The notes beneath the pieces are model-generated. The model did no database searches and was not told where the DNA came from. It was given only the letters and a program-made list of their open reading frames with translations. DNA of 5,242 bases from contig CASECH010000114.1 of the NCBI GenBank assembly GCA_949286405.1, positions 1 to 5,242 on the forward strand. Direction: 5' to 3'. Position numbers and translations under genes: made by a program. Each line of letters starts with the position of its first letter. Positions within the stretch are counted from its first letter, which is position 1. The stretch comes from an uncultured bacterium (GTDB taxonomy: Bacteria > Cyanobacteriota > Vampirovibrionia > Gastranaerophilales > Gastranaerophilaceae). Below are positions 1 to 5,242 of the stretch, in pieces.

Positions 1-921
1 CCTGAAAAAATTGAAAGACAACAAATAACAGTCGGTTCGAGTTCATATATAAAGATAGCTGATGGATGTAATTATCATTGTGGTTATTGTATTATTCCTC
101 AGTTACGTGGAGAGTACCATTCACGCTCAATTGAAAATATCGTAAATGAAGCTAAATTACTTGTTGAAAAAGGTGTTACAGAAATTGTTCTAATTGCACA
201 AGATACTACAAGTTATGGGATAGATATTTACGGCAAGGCTTCTCTTGCAGATTTGTTGGTTGAGTTAAATAAAATAGAGGGACTTGGCTGGATAAGAATT
301 ATGTATGCATATCCTTCACAGTTAAGTGACGAGCTTATTGAAACAATTGCACGTTTGGATAAAGTTGTAAAGTATATAGATTTACCACTTCAGCATTATA
401 ATGTTGAAGTTTTGAGATCTATGCGAAGACCTACATTTGATTATAGAGAATTAATAACAAAAATAAGAAATAATATTCCGAATGTCGCGATAAGAACAGC
501 TTTTATAGTAGGATATCCCGGAGAGACAGAAGAACAGTTTAATGAACTATATAAGTTCGTAGAAGATATGCGTTTTGAAAAAATGGGAGTTTTTGAATAT
601 TCAAGAGAGAAAAATACTGTCTCTTATTCTATGCAGGATCAAGTACCTGCTAGAATAAAAAAGCGTAGAAGAAAGTTATTAATGGAACTTCAGCAAAAAA
701 TTTCCAGAGAAATAAATAAAAATTATGTAGGGAAGACGATAGATTGTATAGTCGAAGGTTATACTGATGAAGGTGTAGTTATAATGCGTTCAGAACACGA
801 TGCACCGGAAATAGACGGTGTCGTTTATGCCAAATCAGAAAAACCGGTAGTTCCAGGCGATATTGAAAGTGTTTTAATTGAAAGCTCAGACGAGTATGAT
901 CTTTTTGGAGTAATAAAATAA
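1..921 (+). CDS. rimO: Ribosomal protein S12 methylthiotransferase RimO, 5'-truncated by the window
   Basis: RimO is a cytoplasmic radical SAM enzyme that adds a methylthio group to the beta carbon of a conserved aspartate in ribosomal protein S12, using two iron-sulfur clusters. Frame 1 is open from base 1 to the TAA at 919-921, giving 306 residues. The radical SAM cluster motif CX3CX2C is at residues 23, 27 and 30 (CNYHCGYC), followed by IIPQLRG. That reads as RimO rather than MiaB, which usually has a VVPYTRG-like sequence there. Other family-typical stretches are IAQDTTSYG, MRRPTF and VGYPGETEEQF. A TRAM domain fills about residues 242-306 and ends in the RimO-like EYDLFGVI. Family members are about 430-450 residues, so the N-terminal UPF0004 domain (about 130 residues, with three more cluster cysteines) lies upstream of the window. 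An in-frame TTG at 253 is internal, because the essential cysteines lie before it. No damage is visible. Confidence 0.95.
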   Translation, partial: PEKIERQQITVGSSSYIKIADGCNYHCGYCIIPQLRGEYHSRSIENIVNEAKLLVEKGVTEIVLIAQDTTSYGIDIYGKASLADLLVELNKIEGLGWIRIMYAYPSQLSDELIETIARLDKVVKYIDLPLQHYNVEVLRSMRRPTFDYRELITKIRNNIPNVAIRTAFIVGYPGETEEQFNELYKFVEDMRFEKMGVFEYSREKNTVSYSMQDQVPARIKKRRRKLLMELQQKISREINKNYVGKTIDCIVEGYTDEGVVIMRSEHDAPEIDGVVYAKSEKPVVPGDIESVLIESSDEYDLFGVIK

Positions 922-937
922 TTTTTCTAATTTATTG

Positions 938-943
938 TATAAT
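938..943 (+). promoter_or_regulatory. Candidate -10 box upstream of the flippase gene
   Basis: A perfect TATAAT lies in the 57-nt gap between rimO and the flippase gene and would place transcription start near 950. No convincing -35 hexamer is seen about 17 bases upstream, where the sequence is the A-rich end of rimO. In DNA this AT-rich a chance match is quite possible. The flippase may be transcribed from here, by read-through from rimO, or both. Confidence 0.3.
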
Positions 944-973
944 ATGTATTAAAATCAATATTAATATTAAATT

Positions 974-977
974 AAGG
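974..977 (+). promoter_or_regulatory. Short Shine-Dalgarno (AAGG) that decides the flippase start
   Basis: AAGG ends only 1 nt before the ATG at 979 but 7 nt before the in-frame ATG at 985. The second spacing is normal for ribosome binding, so 985 is the more likely start. No other Shine-Dalgarno-like sequence is visible upstream of 979. Confidence 0.45.
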
Positions 978-984
978 TATGATT

Positions 985-2439
985 ATGGAATTTGTTGAAA
1001 ATAAAGAAGTAGAAAAAGAACAGTTAAAAGCGATTTTTAAAGATATGTTGAAGTATTCTCCTTCAAAACTTTGTGGAATGCTTGGGAATGCTATTATTGT
1101 TCCTATATATACGGGACTGTTGTCTCCTGAACAATATGGACTATATTCTATATCAATAGCAATGCTTTCTTTTTTATGTATTTTATTTTCTGATTGGGTA
1201 GGACTTTCTGGATTAAGATTTTTCAGACAGCACCAATTAACTCAAGATATGCCTAAATATCTTACTACTATTGTATTAATGTTGGTATCTAATCTAGCAT
1301 TGATGGTTTTAGTTGCATTTATTTTCAGGCATAATTTTTATTCATTTTTTCATGTTCCTGTAAAATATTTTGCAGCGATTTTGATACTTATCATTCCTGT
1401 AGCAGCAAGAGCTTTATTATCACAGTTATTGCGAGCACAATTAAAATCGTTATCTTTTACTTTGACAACTATTTTAAACCAGTTTTCATCAATTTTATTA
1501 TCAGTATTTTTTATAAAATATTTTCATCTCGGAGCAATGGGGCTTCTTTTGGGTATGGGAGTATCTATTTCTTTGATAGATTTATTATTGATTTATCAAA
1601 GTAATATCTTAAGTTGGTTCAAATTTCAAAGAATAGAATGGCATTCAATGTTGCCAATATTCAAGTATGGTATACCTATTGCGGCTACTTCATTAAGTGC
1701 ATGGATTATAAATCAAAGTAACAAATTCATTATGAATAGTATTCATGGTTTTTCTCAAGTTGGTATTGTAGGAGTTGCATATGGGCTGACATTACCTTTA
1801 TTAATGACAATTTTTTCTATAATTACTGTCGCAGCTATACCTAGAATAATTAACATGTATGAAGAACGTATAGACGTGAGACCAATAATTTCAAGGTTCA
1901 CTGGATATTTTGTATTAGTTGCTCTACCTGTGATTTTGGTGATTTCATTATATTCTGTTGATTATGTAAGTATGTTTTCATCAAATGATAAATTTAATAT
2001 TGCATTTCAATTGATTCCATATTTTGCATTTGGAACATTTTTCATGGCTCTCACAGATTATACGACTCTTCAGTATCATTTGGCTAATAAGACATATATT
2101 GATTTTATAATAAAACTTATTTCAGGGATTTCTAATATTGTTTTGAATATTTTGTTAATTCCAAAATATGGACTTATAGGTGTAGGAGTAGCTACATTGG
2201 TTGCAAACTTTTTATACTTTTTATTAAGTGTTGTAATAGTATTACCTGGTTTAGGGTTAAAGTTTCCAACAAAGACTTTGTGTCGAGTGTTTTTATCATT
2301 TATCCCATTCAGTTTTGCATATTATTTCTTTAATTCTCAGATTGATTTACCTGCAATATTTGAAATGCTTTCTTTGTTAGTAATTTTTTATTTCGCATAT
2401 GCAGTTTTGTGTTTGTATAAATTAAAGAAAAATAATTAA
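985..2439 (+). CDS. Polysaccharide-synthesis (MOP superfamily) oligosaccharide flippase-like membrane protein
   Basis: This is a probable inner-membrane flippase (Wzx-like) that moves lipid-linked sugar precursors across the membrane for a surface polysaccharide. The protein is 484 residues from ATG 985, or 486 from the in-frame ATG 979; the Shine-Dalgarno spacing favours 985. An acidic and basic cytoplasmic head of about 25 residues is followed by roughly 13-14 hydrophobic segments. Counted from 979, these lie near residues 31-48, 55-72, 96-116, 130-150, 164-180, 186-206, 230-245, 262-285, 309-326, 345-360, 377-395, 399-421, 434-451 and 458-478. The tail is basic (KLKKNN). Length, topology and the early IIVPIYTGLLSPEQYGLYSI stretch (TM1, loop, TM2) fit the family. 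The substrate cannot be read from the sequence, and no glycosyltransferase or polymerase gene is in the window. It starts 57-63 nt after rimO on the same strand, so co-transcription is possible. An exporter for another lipid-linked molecule is an alternative. Confidence 0.85.
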   Translation: MEFVENKEVEKEQLKAIFKDMLKYSPSKLCGMLGNAIIVPIYTGLLSPEQYGLYSISIAMLSFLCILFSDWVGLSGLRFFRQHQLTQDMPKYLTTIVLMLVSNLALMVLVAFIFRHNFYSFFHVPVKYFAAILILIIPVAARALLSQLLRAQLKSLSFTLTTILNQFSSILLSVFFIKYFHLGAMGLLLGMGVSISLIDLLLIYQSNILSWFKFQRIEWHSMLPIFKYGIPIAATSLSAWIINQSNKFIMNSIHGFSQVGIVGVAYGLTLPLLMTIFSIITVAAIPRIINMYEERIDVRPIISRFTGYFVLVALPVILVISLYSVDYVSMFSSNDKFNIAFQLIPYFAFGTFFMALTDYTTLQYHLANKTYIDFIIKLISGISNIVLNILLIPKYGLIGVGVATLVANFLYFLLSVVIVLPGLGLKFPTKTLCRVFLSFIPFSFAYYFFNSQIDLPAIFEMLSLLVIFYFAYAVLCLYKLKKNN

Positions 2440-2461
2440 TTGTAACAAATTTTCATAAATT

Positions 2462-2487
2462 AGCAATAAATTTTTATTACTGTTTTT
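2462..2487 (+). terminator. Weak terminator-like hairpin after the flippase gene
   Basis: AGCAATAAA (2462-2470) can pair with TTTATTACT (2473-2481), with one C/A mismatch and a very short T loop. A T-run follows at 2483-2487. The position just after the flippase stop suits a Rho-independent terminator, but the stem is almost all A-T pairs, so stability would be low. It may be a chance structure. Confidence 0.3.
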
Positions 2488-2576
2488 AGTTCCATGTAAC
2501 AGGGTGTGTATTTGTGCAAATTTGTTAAGTATTTGTAATAAAATTTGAATATTTGATAGAAAACGAATTTCGCTCT

Positions 2577-2585
2577 TGTTAATAT
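2577..2585 (+). promoter_or_regulatory. Candidate extended -10 promoter element for the adhesin gene
   Basis: TGTTAATAT reads as an extended -10 (TG, one base, then TAATAT, which keeps the key A2 and T6 positions). It lies about 66 bases before the adhesin start. TTGATA at 2553-2558 could be a -35, but the 21-base spacer is long. The 211-nt gap (2440-2650) makes a dedicated promoter likely; its exact place is uncertain. The rest of the gap shows no gene. It holds an imperfect inverted repeat ATTTG-TG-CAAAT (2510-2521) and two copies of TGTAACA (2441-2447 and 2495-2501), neither of known function. Confidence 0.3.
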
Positions 2586-2635
2586 ATAGTGACTAATAAA
2601 AATTTAAACGGAATTAAAAATAAAAGGGAAATGTG

Positions 2636-2643
2636 AAAGGAAG
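2636..2643 (+). promoter_or_regulatory. Ribosome binding site of the adhesin gene
   Basis: AAAGGAAG contains AGGA ending 9 nt before ATG 2651, a normal spacing. A second AAAGG at 2645-2649 is only 1 nt from the ATG, probably too close to serve. This site supports 2651 as the start. Confidence 0.6.
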
Positions 2644-2650
2644 TAAAGGT

Positions 2651-2746
2651 ATGATTGAGATTAAGGCTAATAGACGAAAAGTAGTAGCTTCGTTATTGAC
2701 TTTTTGTTTCTTAATGCACCAAACATTATGTTTGCAAGTATTAGCC
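2651..2746 (+). other. Predicted Sec signal peptide of the adhesin
   Basis: The 32 residues have a basic n-region (KANRRK), a hydrophobic core containing VVASLLTFCFLM, and V30/A32 at the -3/-1 positions before S33. C19 and C27 do not sit in a lipobox (the residues before C27 are Q-T-L), so cleavage by signal peptidase I is expected rather than lipoprotein processing. Confidence 0.75.
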
Positions 2747-5242
2747 AGTAATATTTCTGGAGCAGAAGGAAGACCTAATCCTGATGGTCCTGGTAATATA
2801 TTTGATTTGGATCCTACCGCTGTAAACGGTGATACAGGTTTTAGAAAATATCACAATTTTGAGTTAAGTGAAGGCGATATTGCTAACTTAATTTTTAAAT
2901 ATGGAGAAAAGAATGTTGAAAAGTTTGTAAACCTTGTTGATAATACAATAAAAATTGATGGTATTATAAATGCAATGCGTGACGGAAACTTTTATGACGG
3001 GCATGCAGTATTTATTTCCCCAAACGGAATGGTTGTGGGAGCAAGCGGTGTTTTAAATGTTGGTTCTTTATCAGTTTTGACACCTACTCAAGAATCTTTT
3101 GATAAATATAAAGGAGATATTGATCATAATCCTCAACTTATTCAGAATTATGAAAAGGCTTTGACTCCGGGCAATGGTTCTGTAACTATTGATGGAAAGG
3201 TTATAGCTAGAGATTTAGTTGAAATAAAAGCCGGAGATGTAAATATTTCAAAAGATGCTTCTGTAATATCTGGAGTTAAAGATTCAACTACTCTTTTGTC
3301 AATGAAACAGGCTGAGAATTTATTCAATAATTTAGTAAATACAGATAATTTTAATACAGGAAATTCTTTTGCAAATGATAGTGGTAGAATTTCAATAGTA
3401 TCATATGGTAAAGACGGTGGTACAAATATTGCTGGAGAAATTAAGAATTTTAGTAAAGGTGATGTTGAAATTACTAATACTGGTTCAAATGGAGTTGATA
3501 TTTCTGGTAATATATCAAATCCCGACGGTAATTTTGTTATAGAAAATAATAGTGGAAAAATAAATATTTCAGGAGATATTGCTAATAGGAATGGCAATTT
3601 AATTTTAAATAATTCAGGTAGCGGAGTTACAATCACATCAGATGGATCAATTTCAAATAAAAACGGAAATTTAATGATTGCGAATTCCGGTAATGAAGGA
3701 GTTGTAATTTCAGGTAAACTTTTAAATGATGAAGGTGATATGGGTATTGTCAATATTGGTGATGCAGGTATTCATATTACTAATACAGGTAGAGTCCAAA
3801 ATAATACTGACACACTTTATATAAATAATTTGGGTAGTGACGGTATAGATATTGATGGTTTGATCAGTGGTCATGATATCAATATAAATAACTCAAATTC
3901 AGATATCGTAATAGGTGATAACTCTAAAAATGATAATTATATTTCTTCGACAGGAGATATTGTTATTAATGTTGAAAATGGAAATCTATTAAATGCCGGC
4001 TTTGATAAAACTCTTATATCTACTTCAAATAAAGGGAATCTCGATATTACTGTTAAGAATGGTACAATAGGTAATAATACAAGTGTAAAAGAAGATGGCC
4101 TTGGTATCGGTCCTGATGCAAGGGAGTTTGATAAATCGATAAATGTAAAAGTTGATGGTAAAATTAATGCTCAAACAATCGATACAAAAGGCAGTAATTC
4201 TGATTTAGTAATCAATATTGCAAGTAAGGGTACTGATATGAGAGTCGATCATATTAAGGCAGATGGTAATGTAATACTTACTGCAGATTACGATAAAAAT
4301 GGAAATTCTTATTCAATCTTAAATGCTTCAACTGATTCTTCAAAAGCAAATGTTGAAGGTCGTGGAATATCTTTAATTGCAAGTGATCACATAGGAACTT
4401 CAGACAATAAGTTAACATTTAATCAAACAGATAGTCAAAATAGTAAAGTTAATATTTTGGCTATAAATGACATTAATATAAAAGGTCAAGATGATAAGTA
4501 CAACACAAGTGTTGGTACCATGATATCAAAAAAGGGTAGTATTGATGCTGAATTTTCAGGAAATACAGATATTCAAGAGATTACCGCAAACAAAAATATA
4601 AATATTGTAAATAGAGGTGCTGAACTTAAAATCGAAAATTTAGGTTCTGTTCCAAACACTCCAGTTGATTATTATGGGCCTAATGATGATATTATCCCTG
4701 AGTCTGCAACAATAAAAGTTTTAGACATAAATCCAAATACAAGGGTTGATTCTGAATGGATTGATGGGGTACACCATTGGGCAGATTCAAAGTTAACAAT
4801 AGTTAATGGCCGTTTAAAGGGGAATTCTAATCCAAATGAGAAAGATTTAACTCTTGTTGCAGATAATGTCTACGTTGATGGTAAGTATATCTCTTTAGGT
4901 AGAGATGGTTTTTATGTGAAGCCTGATGATACTACAAATCCATTAAGGAAAGAGGATGGCGAACCACTAGATTGGGTTGCAAAATCTGTAAGACCGGATG
5001 ATGTTACGGCAATTGGTCATGATAAAGATGAGCGTAATTATTATGACGAGAACGAATATCCGGCAGATAGTGATAATGATAGTGACGCCGACGCCGATGC
5101 CGACGCTGATGCCGATGCCGATGCTGATGCCGACGCTGATGCAGACGCAGACGCTGATGCAGACGCCGATGCCGATGCCGATGCTGATGCCGACGCTGAT
5201 GCAGACGCAGACGCTGATGCAGACGCCGATGCCGATGCCGAC
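2651..5242 (+). CDS. Large secreted filamentous adhesin, LktA/FHA-like, two-partner-secretion type; 3' end beyond the window
   Basis: This is a probable surface or secreted adhesin. Frame 2 is open from ATG 2651 to the last base (864 codons, no stop), so the protein continues outside. The start is supported by AGGA 9 nt upstream and by a signal peptide right after it: basic KANRRK (5-10), a hydrophobic core (11-31) and a likely cleavage after A32 (VLA|SN). No lipobox is seen. Residues about 50-280 resemble the TPS haemagglutinin domain, with FISPNGM (SPNGM at 123-127) then VVGASGVLNVGSLSVLTP. Six beta-helix-like repeats occupy 276-413, followed by more Asn/Gly/Ile-rich beta passenger to about 770. 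Residues 806-864 are an alternating Asp tract, mostly (Asp-Ala)n. Both cysteines (19 and 27) lie in the signal peptide, so the visible mature part has none. I recall this pattern from 'leukotoxin LktA family filamentous adhesin' proteins; the family name is from memory and toxicity is not implied. No TpsB transporter is in the window. It is probably transcribed from its own promoter in the preceding gap. Confidence 0.8.
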   Translation, partial: MIEIKANRRKVVASLLTFCFLMHQTLCLQVLASNISGAEGRPNPDGPGNIFDLDPTAVNGDTGFRKYHNFELSEGDIANLIFKYGEKNVEKFVNLVDNTIKIDGIINAMRDGNFYDGHAVFISPNGMVVGASGVLNVGSLSVLTPTQESFDKYKGDIDHNPQLIQNYEKALTPGNGSVTIDGKVIARDLVEIKAGDVNISKDASVISGVKDSTTLLSMKQAENLFNNLVNTDNFNTGNSFANDSGRISIVSYGKDGGTNIAGEIKNFSKGDVEITNTGSNGVDISGNISNPDGNFVIENNSGKINISGDIANRNGNLILNNSGSGVTITSDGSISNKNGNLMIANSGNEGVVISGKLLNDEGDMGIVNIGDAGIHITNTGRVQNNTDTLYINNLGSDGIDIDGLISGHDININNSNSDIVIGDNSKNDNYISSTGDIVINVENGNLLNAGFDKTLISTSNKGNLDITVKNGTIGNNTSVKEDGLGIGPDAREFDKSINVKVDGKINAQTIDTKGSNSDLVINIASKGTDMRVDHIKADGNVILTADYDKNGNSYSILNASTDSSKANVEGRGISLIASDHIGTSDNKLTFNQTDSQNSKVNILAINDINIKGQDDKYNTSVGTMISKKGSIDAEFSGNTDIQEITANKNINIVNRGAELKIENLGSVPNTPVDYYGPNDDIIPESATIKVLDINPNTRVDSEWIDGVHHWADSKLTIVNGRLKGNSNPNEKDLTLVADNVYVDGKYISLGRDGFYVKPDDTTNPLRKEDGEPLDWVAKSVRPDDVTAIGHDKDERNYYDENEYPADSDNDSDADADADADADADADADADADADADADADADADADADADADADADADADADAD
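3476..3889 (+). repeat. Six degenerate 21-25-residue repeats (beta-helix coils) in the adhesin
   Basis: Consecutive units start at 3476, 3545, 3608, 3683, 3752 and 3827, and are 23, 21, 25, 23, 25 and 21 residues long. Each opens with N-x-G or N-N-S-G, then a short hydrophobic strand (such as VDISG, INISG, VTIT, VVISG, IHIT, IDIDG). Most then have an I/L-S/A-N-x-x-GN turn and a second strand (FVIE, LILN, LMIA, LYIN). This pattern, with Asn and Gly at turns and alternating Ile/Val inside, is typical of right-handed beta-helix passengers of TPS adhesins. The copies have diverged at DNA level, so they are old structural repeats rather than a recent tandem array. Confidence 0.75.
5066..5242 (+). 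repeat. Asp-Ala dipeptide tract encoded by 6-bp units in a 60-bp higher-order repeat; runs off the window
   Basis: From 5066 every second residue is Asp: first DSDNDS, then from 5084 Asp-Ala repeated to the last base (27 Asp and 26 Ala in 53 codons). The DNA unit is GAYGCN. Above it lies a 60-bp period: 5108-5181 is identical to 5168-5241 (74 aligned bases). GC is about 65% (104 of 159 bases from 5084), far above the rest of the window. GCC is used for 13 of 26 Ala here, but I find it only three times in the rest of the gene. Both periods are multiples of three, so gain or loss of units stays in frame. The true length is unknown because the window ends inside it. Confidence 0.95.

Noticed and set aside
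253..921. A shorter rimO starting at TTG 253
   Set aside because: The same frame is open to base 1 and encodes the essential CX3CX2C cluster motif before 253, so the TTG is internal and the gene is cut only by the window edge.
1..921. MiaB (tRNA methylthiotransferase) instead of RimO
   Set aside because: IIPQLRG after the cysteine motif, the APEIDG stretch in the TRAM domain and the EYDLFGVI end fit RimO better than MiaB.
957..968. Perfect 12-bp palindrome AATATTAATATT before the flippase as an operator
   Set aside because: It is made only of A and T in a very AT-rich gap, so chance occurrence is likely and nothing else supports a regulator site.
2651..2746. Lipoprotein signal peptide using C19 or C27
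   Set aside because: Residues before each cysteine do not form a lipobox (no Gly, Ala or Ser at -1), and a good signal peptidase I site exists at A32.
3148..3753. A 201-codon open frame on the minus strand
   Set aside because: It lies wholly inside the adhesin gene, antisense to the beta-helix repeats. Its product is low-complexity (Pro, Ile, Phe, Ser), as expected from reversing Asn/Gly/Ile/Asp-rich codons, and it has no recognisable domain. The + strand frame has a signal peptide, a TPS motif and protein-level repeats.
5066..5242. CRISPR array or non-coding satellite
   Set aside because: There are no spacers, the unit is 6 bp with a 60-bp super-period, and the array is exactly in frame with the adhesin with no stop.

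Overview
This AT-rich window has three genes, all on the + strand. They are the 3' part of rimO (1-921), a complete multi-pass flippase-like membrane protein (979 or 985 to 2439), and the 5' part of a very large secreted adhesin that is still open at the window edge (2651-5242, 864 codons without a stop). Both end genes are cut by the window. No tRNA, rRNA, CRISPR array, insertion sequence or origin was recognised.

The organism appears to be a low-GC bacterium with an outer membrane. The adhesin has a signal peptide followed by a region resembling the two-partner-secretion (TPS, filamentous haemagglutinin-like) domain, and that export route needs an outer membrane. From memory, the adhesin most resembles the 'leukotoxin LktA family filamentous adhesin' group. 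That group is known from Fusobacterium and is common in gut Vampirovibrionia (Gastranaerophilales, non-photosynthetic relatives of cyanobacteria). A gut Gastranaerophilales-type genome is my best guess; Fusobacteriota or Negativicutes are alternatives. This is inference, not a search result.

Region by region: 1-921 is the radical SAM and TRAM part of RimO, which modifies ribosomal protein S12. A 57-nt AT-rich gap with a perfect TATAAT follows. Next is a roughly 14-TM lipid-linked-sugar flippase of the polysaccharide synthesis family. Then come 211 nt of non-coding DNA holding a weak terminator-like hairpin, a possible extended -10 and a good ribosome binding site. The adhesin runs to the end: signal peptide (residues 1-32), TPS-like region with an SPNGM motif (residue 123), six beta-helix-like repeats of 21-25 residues (276-413), more beta-rich passenger, and an Asp-Ala dipeptide tract (from residue 812) running off the window.

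The flippase and the adhesin both concern the cell surface, but nothing here shows that they work together; rimO is housekeeping. The most unusual element is the Asp-Ala tract. It is about 65% GC in an AT-rich gene and is built on a 60-bp higher-order DNA repeat, perfect over 74 aligned bases. This suggests recent in-frame expansion and a length-variable acidic segment in a surface protein.
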